Source of the DNA: Nitrospirillum pindoramense
GTDB taxonomy: Bacteria; Pseudomonadota; Alphaproteobacteria; Azospirillales; Azospirillaceae
DNA length: 64,000 bases
Direction of reading: 5' to 3'
Assembly: GCF_007827955.1 (NCBI RefSeq)
Contig: NZ_VITR01000003.1
Location: forward strand, 291,781 to 355,780
Shown: piece by piece, positions 19,516 to 28,541 of the stretch
Layout of the letters: every line of letters starts with the position of its first letter
Numbering within the stretch: position 1 is the stretch's first letter
Translations under genes and position numbers: made by a program
Notes under the pieces: model-generated
What the model was told of the DNA's origin: nothing
Seen by the model: only the letters and a program-made list of their open reading frames with translations
Databases searched by the model: none

Positions 19516-20784
19516 ATGGACGGAACTGCACCACAAGAGCCGGGTGGCGGGCATTTCACCGAAGCCGCGCCCAAGCTGCGCGCCATCTTTCAGGCACAGA
19601 CCCAGGCCTGTGCCGGCAGCCTGCACATGGTGGGCCTGGAAAGTCTACATGCCCGGCTGGGCGAGCGCTGGCCCCTGGTGTCGGATCGCGTCCATATGTT
19701 GGCCGAGCGCCTGCTGGGCCAGATGTTGAACCCCAAGGACGCATGGTTCCGGTTCGGTGAGGAGGCTTACATCGTCGTCTTCGCCCAACTGGGCCGGACG
19801 GAGGCGGGCCTGATCTGCGCCAAGCTGGTGGAGCAGTTGCAGCGCCTGCTGCTGGGCGATGTCGACACCGCGACCGTGCGCGTTCATTCCGCCGTGCAGG
19901 AGGTCGGGGGCGAACTGCTGTTTCACAGCAATAGTCTGCGGGACATGCTGATGGGGGCGGCGTTGCAAGCCCCCCCGTCGCAGGGGCCGGGGGCTGGCGC
20001 CGACAAGGCGAACAATCCATGGCAAGGGTTTGATGCCCCGGCAGAGGAGCCGGTGGAGATCGTCTACCGCCCCATCTGGGATGTGCGCAAAGAGGTGCTG
20101 TCCATCTACCAGGTGCGCGCCAAGCGCCCGCGGCGGGGTCGCCAGCCGCTCTGGGGCTATGACTGCGCCGCCGACCCGCATGAGCCGCAGCAGATATTGA
20201 CCCTGGATCTGACGGTCCTGCGCCAGACCATGGAGGTCTATGGCGAGTTGTACCGCAACCAGTTCCGCTGCTTCCTGTCGGTGCCCGTGCATTTCGAGAC
20301 GCTGGCCGGTCCCACCCGCCGGCGGGAGTATCTGGCGGCCCTGCAGGCGATCCCCAAGGAGCTGGCGGCTTTCCTGACCTTCCAGGTCTACGGCCTTCCC
20401 CATGGCGTGCCGGTCGGCCGCGCCACGGAGATCGTCACCCTGCTCCGGCAGTTCAGCCGCGTGGTCATCGCCACTGTGGACGATCTCCATGATCTGGCGG
20501 CCCTGGCGGCGGCGGGCGTCTATATCGCCTCGATCCAACTACCACCCGGCGCCGCCCCCAAACGCTGGGGGCCGGAGCTGTCGCACTTCGCCCATGAGGC
20601 CTTGCGCCTGCGCTTGCGGCCGGGGGTGGAGGGCGTGGACACCAGTCACATGGCCTCTTACGCCGATGGCGCCGGGTTCCATTACATCGCCGGCGACATC
20701 ATCGGCACCTGGTGCGAAGTGCCGGAGAACGCCTTGCGTCTGACCCATGCCGACCTGCGGGCCCGCATCATGGCGGACAACTAA
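19516..20784 (+). CDS. Degenerate GGDEF/EAL-like protein, probably inactive for c-di-GMP
   Basis: A 422-residue protein without a clear named family. Residues about 40-150 resemble a degenerate GGDEF domain: DAWFRFGEEAYIVVF occupies the position of the RxGGDEF loop. Residues about 170-420 follow the order of an EAL phosphodiesterase (an ILTLDLTVLRQTMEVY helix, FLSVPVHFETL, FLTFQVYGLP where lEiTE is expected, VVIATVDDLHDLAALAAAG, GVDTSHMASYADGAGF, YIAGDIIG), but the catalytic acids of ExLxR and the DDFG motif are missing. It may sense c-di-GMP or a protein partner rather than make or break the nucleotide. This reading is inferred from pattern order and needs profile comparison. Confidence 0.5.
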   Translation: MDGTAPQEPGGGHFTEAAPKLRAIFQAQTQACAGSLHMVGLESLHARLGERWPLVSDRVHMLAERLLGQMLNPKDAWFRFGEEAYIVVFAQLGRTEAGLICAKLVEQLQRLLLGDVDTATVRVHSAVQEVGGELLFHSNSLRDMLMGAALQAPPSQGPGAGADKANNPWQGFDAPAEEPVEIVYRPIWDVRKEVLSIYQVRAKRPRRGRQPLWGYDCAADPHEPQQILTLDLTVLRQTMEVYGELYRNQFRCFLSVPVHFETLAGPTRRREYLAALQAIPKELAAFLTFQVYGLPHGVPVGRATEIVTLLRQFSRVVIATVDDLHDLAALAAAGVYIASIQLPPGAAPKRWGPELSHFAHEALRLRLRPGVEGVDTSHMASYADGAGFHYIAGDIIGTWCEVPENALRLTHADLRARIMADN

Positions 20785-21374
20785 TCGGTCAGCCCCTTGC
20801 CCGCCAGGATCAGGGGCGCGCATTTCGCGATGCGCGCTACCCGGGTCTTGGCCTGCTTGGCGGCGGCGAAGTGCAGGAGATAGCCGCGCTGCCGGCCGGG
20901 TGTCAGCGCCTCAAACGCCGCCTTCAGCACCGCGTCGTCGCGCAGCCTTTCCTGGAATTCCTCGACCATGGTGAAATCCGCCGTCGGCTTGAACGCCACC
21001 TTAAGCCCGGCCCGCTCCACGGCGATGGCCTCCAGGATGTAGGCCTTCAGCGTGGGGGCCAGTTGGGCGATCTCCCCGCCGCTGGTGAAGCGAATCTGGC
21101 GACTGGCCTGCACATTCTCCGTCTGCTGGACCAGAATGCCGTTGGGGTCGCTCATGAGCGAGCCCTTGAAGAACAACAAGGCGCAATAGTCCTTGAAGCC
21201 ATGGATCAGCACGATGTTGGCGCCATCGGCGGTGTAGCAGGGGTGGCCCCACTTGAAGTCTTCCACGACCGGGCAGTCCCGCGCGATGGCGCGCAGCCGG
21301 GTCAGTTCATCCCGCCACTGTCCGGCCCTGTCCAGATAGGCGTCCACCTTGGGGTTGGGGCCGTCCATGGTCAT
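20781..21374 (-). CDS. YdeI/OmdA-like protein with DUF1801 domain
   Basis: A 197-residue cytoplasmic protein. The N-terminal DUF1801-type part (DFKWGHPCYTADGANIVLIHG... CALLFFKG) is followed by a C-terminal YdeI segment (FEALTPGRQRGYLLHF AAAKQAKTRVARI). YdeI homologues are linked to antimicrobial-peptide or cell-envelope stress resistance, but no mechanism is established. GGGAGGA precedes the ATG. Its stop overlaps the stop of the convergent degenerate EAL gene by four bases. A perfect palindrome (21429-21442) lies 55 bases upstream of the start. Confidence 0.75.
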   Translation of the reverse strand: MTMDGPNPKVDAYLDRAGQWRDELTRLRAIARDCPVVEDFKWGHPCYTADGANIVLIHGFKDYCALLFFKGSLMSDPNGILVQQTENVQASRQIRFTSGGEIAQLAPTLKAYILEAIAVERAGLKVAFKPTADFTMVEEFQERLRDDAVLKAAFEALTPGRQRGYLLHFAAAKQAKTRVARIAKCAPLILAGKGLTD

Positions 21375-21428
21375 GGGGTGATCCTCCCAGCCGGCCCTCG
21401 TTCGCCGGCCCTCATTTATGCGCCGGCC

Positions 21429-21442
21429 CCCTGTATACAGGG
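21429..21442. promoter_or_regulatory. Perfect 14-base palindrome upstream of the YdeI-like gene
   Basis: CCCTGTATACAGGG is an exact palindrome centred on TATA. It lies between the transglutaminase stop (21453) and the YdeI-like start (21374), in promoter position for the latter. It has no T-run, so an operator is more likely than a terminator. Confidence 0.4.
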
Positions 21443-21452
21443 TGTGTTCGTA

Positions 21453-22499
21453 TCAGTCAGTTACCCCTGTTGGGCAGCATGACTGTGTTTGGGTCTGCAT
21501 CATCGCCCCATTCCAGTCTTGGCCCATGCCTTGGCTTTGCGCCTGGATGAGGGCGGGCGGGTCATCCGTCACCTCCTCCACATCGACGCTGACATGAAGG
21601 GCATGCGCGTCACCGCCCAGGATGACGCCGCGCAAGGGGCAAACATCGTCATAGTCGCGGCCATAGGCCAGGGTGATGTGGTTGCGGTCGACCAGCGTGT
21701 CGTTGGTCGGGTCCATGTCGACCCAGCCGGCATCGGGCCCACACCACACCTGAACCCAGGCGTGGCTTGCGTCCGCCCCCTGAAGGCGCGGCTGGCCCGG
21801 CGGCGGCAGGGTGCGCAGATAGCCGCTGACGTAGCGGGCGGGCAGGCCCAGGGCGCGCAAGGCGCCAATCATGACATGGGCGAAATCCTGGCAAACCCCG
21901 CGCCTGAGGGCCAGCGCCTCCGCCACCGGGGTGCCCACGCTGGTGGCGGTGGCGTCGAAGGTGAAGCTGTCGTGGATGCGGCGCGTCAGGTCGCGGGCAC
22001 CGGCACCGACGGGCCGGCGGGCCGGGAAGCTCGCGGCGGCGAAGGCCGCCAGTTCCGGGCTGGGCTGCGGCAGGCGCGGCGACGCCTCGATGAATTCCGC
22101 CACCACCAGGTTGGCCGGCGCCTGGGCCGCGATTTCCTCCCATGCCGGCGTGGCCGTCAGGTCGGGGGCTGGCCGCGGCGTCAGGGTGACGTCCAGATCC
22201 ACGGTCATCGACAATTCCAGGTGCGGCGTGTCTATGGCGACATACCGGGTGGGGTTGCCCAGCCAGTCCAGCCGGTCCGCCACGACAGCGGGCGTGGGCG
22301 TGACCGTCAGCGCGACGACCCGCGCCCGCTGGCCCGGCACCTCGCGCGGCCCCAGATGGGTGATGAGCTGGGAGGAGACGACCTGCACCGTGTAGCTGTA
22401 GCGCGTGGTATGGCGGCAGCGGTAACGGATGGGCGCCCCCGGGGAAGCGGTGGCGGAGGCCAAGGCGGGGGGCTGGTCAGGCGGCACGGGCGTGGACAT
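21453..22499 (-). CDS. Transglutaminase-like protein
   Basis: A 348-residue protein of the bacterial transglutaminase-like (COG1305) family. The N-terminal beta domain begins IRYRCRHTTRYSYTV and contains LGPREVPGQR; the papain-like catalytic core carries the triad Cys in RRGVCQDFAHVM, His in DASHAWVQVW and Asp in DPTNDTLVDRN. It starts 23 bases inside the end of the ATP-grasp/alpha-E gene, so the three genes 28357-21453 form one operon. Either proteolysis or amide-bond exchange is possible; in this operon type it is thought to process or transfer a ligated peptide. Confidence 0.85.
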   Translation of the reverse strand: MSTPVPPDQPPALASATASPGAPIRYRCRHTTRYSYTVQVVSSQLITHLGPREVPGQRARVVALTVTPTPAVVADRLDWLGNPTRYVAIDTPHLELSMTVDLDVTLTPRPAPDLTATPAWEEIAAQAPANLVVAEFIEASPRLPQPSPELAAFAAASFPARRPVGAGARDLTRRIHDSFTFDATATSVGTPVAEALALRRGVCQDFAHVMIGALRALGLPARYVSGYLRTLPPPGQPRLQGADASHAWVQVWCGPDAGWVDMDPTNDTLVDRNHITLAYGRDYDDVCPLRGVILGGDAHALHVSVDVEEVTDDPPALIQAQSQGMGQDWNGAMMQTQTQSCCPTGVTD

Positions 22500-25023
22500 G
22501 GCTGAAATAGGCTTGCGACAGCAGGTTCGACATGTCCGGCAGCGCCCACCCCAACTGGAACAGGGTGGCGCTCAGCAGCGCCATGTCCCGGGTCAGGGCC
22601 AGATCCTGCAGGCGGTAGCTGGCCTGGGCCACCAGCTCGCCCAGGCGGGTCAGCGGGTCTTCACCGCCGCCCATGCCGAAGGCGGGCAGGGAGGGCAGGC
22701 GCGACACCTGGCGGCGGAAGGTTTCCAACTGGAAAAGCAGGGAATGCGGATGCTCCGGGTCCGTCAGCAGCAGGCTCAAGGCCGCCTCACGCTGCACGCC
22801 CACGGGGAAGCGCTCGCGGTAGGCCGGGCCGGCCTCCGCCAATTCCAGCAGAACCTCCTGCGTGGCGGCGTCGGAACGGTCGTTGGTGATGCCGCTGGCT
22901 TGCAGCCGCTCCACGGCGTCGATGGCGCGTTCCAGCCGGCGGCCCAGGACCAGGAAGCGCCAGCCGGCGCCGCGCGGCATGCTGTCCAGTTCCAGCCCCG
23001 TCTGCGCCGCCAGCACCTGGCTGAAATCGCCCAGCAGCACGGCCAGGGCGGCGCGGTCGGCCTTGGCCAGTCCGGCCCCCAGCACGTCCAGGCGGCCCAG
23101 GATCTGGCGGCTGTCCAGGGGCAGCCGGTCGCGCACGCTGCCCATGGCGCGGCGCAGGCGGCCGGTGGTGGCCACCAGGCTGCCCGGGTTGGCGGGGTCG
23201 ACAGCGATCTCCAGCGCCTGGCGCATGCCGCGCACGGCGTCGCTGTCAGGCAACTGGGCGATCTCCTGCGGAATCAGGGTGGCGCGGCCCATCAGGCGCA
23301 ACAGGGGGGCCAACTCCTCGCGCGCAGCCGGGCGGCTGTCGTCGGACAGGCGCACGGCGGCGCTGCGCAGCAGGCGCACGGCGGCGGCGGCCCGCTCGGC
23401 GTAGCGGCCCACCCAGAACAGGTGGTCGGCCGCGCGGCTGGGCAGGTTGCCCGGGACGGGGCTGGGCTCGCGCGCGCCATCCGGCGGCCCGGCCGCCAGG
23501 CGACGGACGGGGCCGGTCGGCTGCGCCCCGACGATCCACAGATCTTTGGAGCCCGCCCCCTCCTGCAGGGAAACGGCGGCGTGGCGGGCATCGGCGCTGA
23601 TGCGCACCAGGCCACCGGGCATGACCGTCCAGCCGCCGTCGCTGGCGGCGCACAGGAAGGCGCGGACCACCAGGGGCCGGGGCTCCACCCGGCCATCACG
23701 CCACAGCGGGGCGGTGGAGGGCGCCACCGGCAGTTGCCCCGCCCAGTCCTGCGGCCGTGCCCGGATGCGGGCGGCGAGCGCCGCGCGGGCGTCCTCGTCC
23801 AGGTCGGGGCCATTGGCGACATGGCCGGGCAGGCTGGAGAAGGCGGGCCGGATCACCATGCGGTCCAACTGCGCCAACATCGCCTCGCGCTGGTCGGCGT
23901 CGCCGCCCCAATAGGTGGGCACGTCGGGCAGCAGCAAGTCCTCGCCCAGCAGGCGACGGCTGAGCGCCGGCATGTGGGACAGCAGCGCCATGCTCTCGGC
24001 CATGCCCGAGCCCAGGGCGTTGACCACGGCGACGGCGCCGGCGCGCACCGCCTGCAACAGGCCGGGCACGCCCAGCGCGCTGTCCACGCGCAGTTCCAGC
24101 GGATCGCAGAAGGCGTCGTCCACGCGATGCAGGATGACGTCCACCCGCTCCAGCCCCGCCAGCGTCTTGAGATAGACGGCCTGGTCCCGCACCACCATGT
24201 CGGCCCCCTCCGCCAAGGTCATGCGCAGGTGGCGGGCGAGGTAGGCGTGCTCGAAATAGGCCTCGTTGAAGGGGCCGGGCGTCAGCAGCACGGCCCGGGG
24301 ATGGCCGTCCACGCCCGAGCATTGCGGGGCCGCGCGGGCCACGGCGGCGCGCAGGGCCTCGAAGAACGGGGACAGGCGTTCGACATTGCAGGCGCGGAAG
24401 GGGTCCGCCAGGGTTTGGCTCAGCACCGCGCGGTTTTCCAGGGCGTAGCCGACGCCGGTCGGCGCCTCTGTCCTGCAGGTAAGGACTCGCCATCGGCCGT
24501 CGCCATCGCGCACCAGGTCGGCGGCGAACAGGGCCAGGCGCCGCCCGCCGGGTACGGCCAGGCCCTGGCAGGCGCGCAGGTACCCCGGGTCGGCATACAG
24601 CAGCGACGGCGGCACGGTGCCGTCGCTCAGCAGCGTCTGGGGGCCGTAGAAATCCTCCAGCACCTTTTCGATCAGGCGGGCGCGCTGCACCAGGCCGGCG
24701 CTGAGGACCTGCCATTCCCGGGCGGACAGCAGCAGCGGCACCGGGTCCAGCGGCCAGGGCCGTTCCGTCCCCTGGGGATCGCGGTAGGAGTTGAAGGTGA
24801 CGCCGTTCAGGAACAGGCGCTGGCGGGCCGCCGCCCACCGCTCCGCCATCTCATCCGGCGAAAAGGGGCCGTGGGCGGCGAAGAACTGCTGCCAATGCGG
24901 ACGCAGGTGCCCCGTACCCGTCACCATCTCATCAAAGACGGGACCGATGCCGTAGCCGAGATCGCCGGCATCGTGGAACAGCGAGGGCTGTTCCGGCGGC
25001 GGTTGGGGCGCGCGGTCAGGCAA
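22477..25023 (-). CDS. Circularly permuted ATP-grasp ligase fused to an alpha-E domain
   Basis: An 848-residue fusion. Residues about 25-480 are the circularly permuted ATP-grasp domain (old DUF404/DUF407) with GHLRPHWQQFFAAHG, ADPGYLRACQG and VVNALGSGMAES; residues about 520-840 are the all-helical alpha-E domain (old DUF403) starting RAADHLFWVGRYAERAAA. ATP-grasp enzymes join a carboxylate to an amine through an acyl phosphate. The start is TTG at 25023: an in-frame TAG lies two codons upstream and the DUF2126 gene stop is seven bases away. It is the middle gene of the operon with two transglutaminase-like proteins; the product of the system is not known. Confidence 0.85.
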   Translation of the reverse strand: MPDRAPQPPPEQPSLFHDAGDLGYGIGPVFDEMVTGTGHLRPHWQQFFAAHGPFSPDEMAERWAAARQRLFLNGVTFNSYRDPQGTERPWPLDPVPLLLSAREWQVLSAGLVQRARLIEKVLEDFYGPQTLLSDGTVPPSLLYADPGYLRACQGLAVPGGRRLALFAADLVRDGDGRWRVLTCRTEAPTGVGYALENRAVLSQTLADPFRACNVERLSPFFEALRAAVARAAPQCSGVDGHPRAVLLTPGPFNEAYFEHAYLARHLRMTLAEGADMVVRDQAVYLKTLAGLERVDVILHRVDDAFCDPLELRVDSALGVPGLLQAVRAGAVAVVNALGSGMAESMALLSHMPALSRRLLGEDLLLPDVPTYWGGDADQREAMLAQLDRMVIRPAFSSLPGHVANGPDLDEDARAALAARIRARPQDWAGQLPVAPSTAPLWRDGRVEPRPLVVRAFLCAASDGGWTVMPGGLVRISADARHAAVSLQEGAGSKDLWIVGAQPTGPVRRLAAGPPDGAREPSPVPGNLPSRAADHLFWVGRYAERAAAAVRLLRSAAVRLSDDSRPAAREELAPLLRLMGRATLIPQEIAQLPDSDAVRGMRQALEIAVDPANPGSLVATTGRLRRAMGSVRDRLPLDSRQILGRLDVLGAGLAKADRAALAVLLGDFSQVLAAQTGLELDSMPRGAGWRFLVLGRRLERAIDAVERLQASGITNDRSDAATQEVLLELAEAGPAYRERFPVGVQREAALSLLLTDPEHPHSLLFQLETFRRQVSRLPSLPAFGMGGGEDPLTRLGELVAQASYRLQDLALTRDMALLSATLFQLGWALPDMSNLLSQAYFSHVHARAA

Positions 25024-25030
25024 ATCCTAC

Positions 25031-28000
25031 TCAGCCAAGTCTCAGGTCCAGGGTCATGGGATAGTCCGGGTTCCGTGTTTCGGGCGGGATGGTCATGGGC
25101 CCCGGTGTATGCCCGAAGGGGTGGAAGCGCGCCAGGCGGCGGCCTTCCGCTTCGTTGGCATTGACCGGGAAGGTGGTGAAGTTGCGCCCTCCTGGGTGGG
25201 CGACATGATAGGTGCAGCCGCCGACGGACCGTTCGGTCCACAGATCCAAAATATCGAAGACCAAAGGCGTATGCACGGGGATAGTCGGATGCAGGCATCC
25301 CGGCGGCTGCCAGGCGCGATAGCGCACGGCCGCCACATATTCCCCTTCGGTGCCCGTGGGGTGCAGGGGCAGGCGCCGGCCGTTGCAGGTGACCGCGTAG
25401 CGGTCGCCCACCATGCCGGTCATCCGTACCTGGATGCGCTCCAGGCTGCTGTCGACATAGCGCACGGTGCCGCCGCCGCCCGGCTCTTCGCCCAGGACGT
25501 GCCAGGGTTCCAGGGCGGTGCGCAGTTCCAGGGTCAGGCTGCGCTGGCTGACGCTGCCGATCTTGGGGAAGCGGAAGTTGAGGTGCGGGGCGAACCACGA
25601 CTCCTCGAAGGCGTATCCGGCCTCGCGCAGTTCCGCCACCACGTCCTGGATGTCCTGGGTCACGAACTGCGGCAGCAGGAAGCGGTCGTGCAGCTTGGTG
25701 CCCCAGCGCACCAGGCCGGCGCGGTAGGGCTCCCGCCAGAACCAGGCGATCAGGGTGCGCAACAGCAACTGTTGCACCAGGCTCATCTGCGCGTGCGGCG
25801 GCATCTCAAAGCTGCGCAGTTCCACCAGGCCCAGCCGGCCGGTGGAACTGTCGGGGCTGTACAGCTTGTCGATGCAGAATTCGGAGCGATGGGTGTTGCC
25901 TTGCACGTCCACCAGCAGGTGGCGCAACGCCCGGTCCACCAGCCAGGGCGGCGGGTTGGGGCCGGCGCGGTCCAGTTCCTTGAAGGCGATCTCCAGCTCA
26001 TACAGGCTTTCGTGCCGCGCCTCGTCCACCCGGGGATGCTGGCTGGTCGGCCCGATGAACATGGTGCTGAACAGGTAGGACAGGCTGGGGTGGTTCTGGA
26101 AATAGGTGAGCAGCGACCGCAGCACGTCCGGCCGGCGCAGAAAGGGGCTGTCCGCCGGGGTGGGGCCGCCCACCACCACATGGTTGCCGCCGCCCGTGCC
26201 GACATGCCGGCCGTCTAGCGCGAACTTTTCCGTGCCCAGGCGGGTCTGGCGCGCGTCCTCGTACAGGGTGGTGGTGGTGTAGACCAGGTCCGTCCAGTTG
26301 GAGGCGGGATGGATGTTCACCTCGATCACGCCGGGGTCCGGCGTCACCGCGATGCTATTTAGGCGCGGGTCGCGGGGCGGGGGGTAGCCTTCCAGGACGA
26401 CGGCCAGGTCCAAGTCCACGCAGGTGGCCTCGATCTGGGTGACCAGTTCGATCCAATCCTCCAGGTAGCTGGTCGGCGGCAGGAAGATATAGAGGCGGCC
26501 ATCGCGCGGCTGCACGCAGAGGGCGGTGCGCACCAGCCACCAGGCGCTGGCGCCCTTTTCCGGCGTTTGGTCCTGCCGGTCCCGCACATCGGCCATCAGG
26601 CGCTGGCGCAAGGGTTCCGTCTGGCCCTTGCGCAAGGCCATCTGCTTTTCCAGTTCCTCGCGCGCCGGCAGGTCCGGCCGGCTGTCGAACGGGTCCTGTT
26701 CGTAGGAATAGACACGGTCGATGGCGTCAACCCAGGGGAGGGAGCCCAGGGGCAGGCGATAGCCGATGGGGCTGTCGCCGGGGGCCAGCAGCAGCCTGTC
26801 GCTGCGCGTGGCCCAGGCGCTGGACAGCCAGACGGGGCCAGAGGCCTCATGCCGGCGCTGGACGGGCAGGGCATAGCCGACGGCGGTGGCCAGGCCGGTC
26901 TCGAACACCTTGGCCAGGCGCGCCCGCTCCTCCGCGTCCTCCAGCTTGCTGTCGAAGGGATCGACATTCACCGGCAACTCGCGTTCCTTGCGGATGTAGT
27001 GCCACGGATCCTCGAAGGCGCCGCGGGCGTAGTCGGGGTCGATGCCCAGCCGCTCCGCCAGGCGGCGGATGAAGGCCTCCGATTCCGCCAGCCCATAGCC
27101 GTAATGGCGCCGTTCGTCCGCCAGGTATTCGCCGTGGGTCCACAGCGCGTCGCCATCGCGGCGCCAATACAGCTGCAAGGCCCAACGCGGCAGGCTTTCA
27201 CCGGGATACCATTTGCCCTGGCCGAAATGCAGCAGGCCGCCCTGGGCGTAGCGGGCTTGCAGGCGGCGGATCAGGTCACCGGACAGCAGCCGCTTGGTCG
27301 GACCCAGCGCCGCCGTGTTCCACTCCGAACCCTCCATGTCGTCGATGGAGATGAAGGTGGGCTCGCCGCCCATGGTCAGGCGGATGTCGCCGTCCACGAT
27401 CTCCCGGTCCACCTGATGCCCCAGGCGGTCGATCGCCCCCCACTGGTCGGGGGTATAGGGCTTGGTGGTGCGCGGCTGCTCCCGGATGCGGGTGACCGAC
27501 ATCGCGTGCTCGAACGTCACCTCGCACATATCCAGCCCGCCCGTGACCGGGGCGGCGGAGAAGGGGTCGGGCGTGCAGGCCAGCGGGATGTGCCCCTCAC
27601 CCGCGAACAGGCCGGAGGTGGGGTCCAGGCCGATCCAGCCGGCGCCGGGCAGGTAGACCTCCGTCCAGGCGTGCAGGTCGGTGAAGTCGGCGGTGGGGCC
27701 GTCCGGCCCCTCCAGCGGCTTCTGGTCGGCCACCAACTGCACCAGGTAGCCCGACGCGAACCGCGCCGCCAGGCCCAGGTTGCGCAGCACTTGCACCAGC
27801 AGCCAGGCGGTGTCGCGGCAGGACCCGGTGCCCAGCGCCAGCGTTTCCTCCGGCGTCTGCACGCCCGGCTCCAGGCGGATGACGTAGCCGATACGCTGCT
27901 GCAGCTTCAGGTTCAGATCCGCCAGGAAGGCGACGGTGCCCGTGGGCGTGAGATCGACATCGGCCAGCAGCGCCTTCACCAGGGGCCCAGGCTCGTCAGC

Positions 28001-28357
28001 TTCCAGGAAGGGCTTGAGGTCCTTGGCCAGCCACGGCTCATAGGTGAAGGGGAATTTCTCGGCCGCCGGCTCCAGGAAGAAATCGAAGGGGTTGATGACC
28101 GCCATATCGGCCACCAGGTCCACCTCCAGCGTGAACTCTTCGGTCTTTTCGGGGAAGACCAGGCGCGCCAGCCAGTTGGATTGGGGATCCTGCTGCCAAT
28201 TCAGGAAATGCTGCTTGGGCGTGACCTTCAGCGAATAGGACAGGATGGGCGTGCGGCAATGCGGCGCCGGCCGCAGGCGCACCAGTTGGGCCCCCAGATT
28301 GATCAGCCGGTCGTAGCGGTAGATCGTCTTATGGTTGATGGCGACGTGGATGCTCAT
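25031..28357 (-). CDS. Transglutaminase fused to DUF2126 putative amidoligase
   Basis: A 1108-residue two-part protein. The N-terminal third has a transglutaminase fold with Cys in LGTGSCRDTAWLL, His in LHAWTEVYLP and Asp in GLDPTSGLF. The rest matches DUF2126, described in Pfam as a putative amidoligase, with LTMGGEPTFISIDDMEGSEW, HFGQGKWYPGESLPRW and VGTGGGNHVVVGG. ATG 28357 is chosen because AGGGGAAG precedes it; an ATG ten codons upstream lacks such a site. It is the first gene of a three-gene operon. Everything points to a ligation/transfer system for peptides or amide-linked compounds in the cytoplasm; no signal peptide is seen. Confidence 0.85.
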   Translation of the reverse strand: MSIHVAINHKTIYRYDRLINLGAQLVRLRPAPHCRTPILSYSLKVTPKQHFLNWQQDPQSNWLARLVFPEKTEEFTLEVDLVADMAVINPFDFFLEPAAEKFPFTYEPWLAKDLKPFLEADEPGPLVKALLADVDLTPTGTVAFLADLNLKLQQRIGYVIRLEPGVQTPEETLALGTGSCRDTAWLLVQVLRNLGLAARFASGYLVQLVADQKPLEGPDGPTADFTDLHAWTEVYLPGAGWIGLDPTSGLFAGEGHIPLACTPDPFSAAPVTGGLDMCEVTFEHAMSVTRIREQPRTTKPYTPDQWGAIDRLGHQVDREIVDGDIRLTMGGEPTFISIDDMEGSEWNTAALGPTKRLLSGDLIRRLQARYAQGGLLHFGQGKWYPGESLPRWALQLYWRRDGDALWTHGEYLADERRHYGYGLAESEAFIRRLAERLGIDPDYARGAFEDPWHYIRKERELPVNVDPFDSKLEDAEERARLAKVFETGLATAVGYALPVQRRHEASGPVWLSSAWATRSDRLLLAPGDSPIGYRLPLGSLPWVDAIDRVYSYEQDPFDSRPDLPAREELEKQMALRKGQTEPLRQRLMADVRDRQDQTPEKGASAWWLVRTALCVQPRDGRLYIFLPPTSYLEDWIELVTQIEATCVDLDLAVVLEGYPPPRDPRLNSIAVTPDPGVIEVNIHPASNWTDLVYTTTTLYEDARQTRLGTEKFALDGRHVGTGGGNHVVVGGPTPADSPFLRRPDVLRSLLTYFQNHPSLSYLFSTMFIGPTSQHPRVDEARHESLYELEIAFKELDRAGPNPPPWLVDRALRHLLVDVQGNTHRSEFCIDKLYSPDSSTGRLGLVELRSFEMPPHAQMSLVQQLLLRTLIAWFWREPYRAGLVRWGTKLHDRFLLPQFVTQDIQDVVAELREAGYAFEESWFAPHLNFRFPKIGSVSQRSLTLELRTALEPWHVLGEEPGGGGTVRYVDSSLERIQVRMTGMVGDRYAVTCNGRRLPLHPTGTEGEYVAAVRYRAWQPPGCLHPTIPVHTPLVFDILDLWTERSVGGCTYHVAHPGGRNFTTFPVNANEAEGRRLARFHPFGHTPGPMTIPPETRNPDYPMTLDLRLG

Positions 28358-28541
28358 GACTTCCCCTGTTCGCGGAAGCGATGGCAACCCATAGCCCCCG
28401 GTGCCCTGACACCGGCCACGGTACCATCATTGGCCGTGATGGTTAAAGTGCGTTGCAGCATGTTTTTTGGGCAGCGCAAAAAATGGGCAATCCCGACTCC
28501 CGGGGGCGGGGCGTAGCCCCGTCACCCCCGTGTTCCGTCAT

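Noticed and set aside
28407..28416. TGACACCGGC upstream of the DUF2126 gene as an eighth operator
   Set aside because: It lacks the last base of the core and the usual flanks, and it is explained by a local CCGGTG/CACCGG hairpin.
22429..28516. Very long open frames antisense to the ATP-grasp and DUF2126 genes
   Set aside because: They mirror the codon positions of the real genes in GC-rich DNA, are low-complexity (Gly, Ala, Arg, Gln, His) and show no family motifs or ribosome-binding sites.
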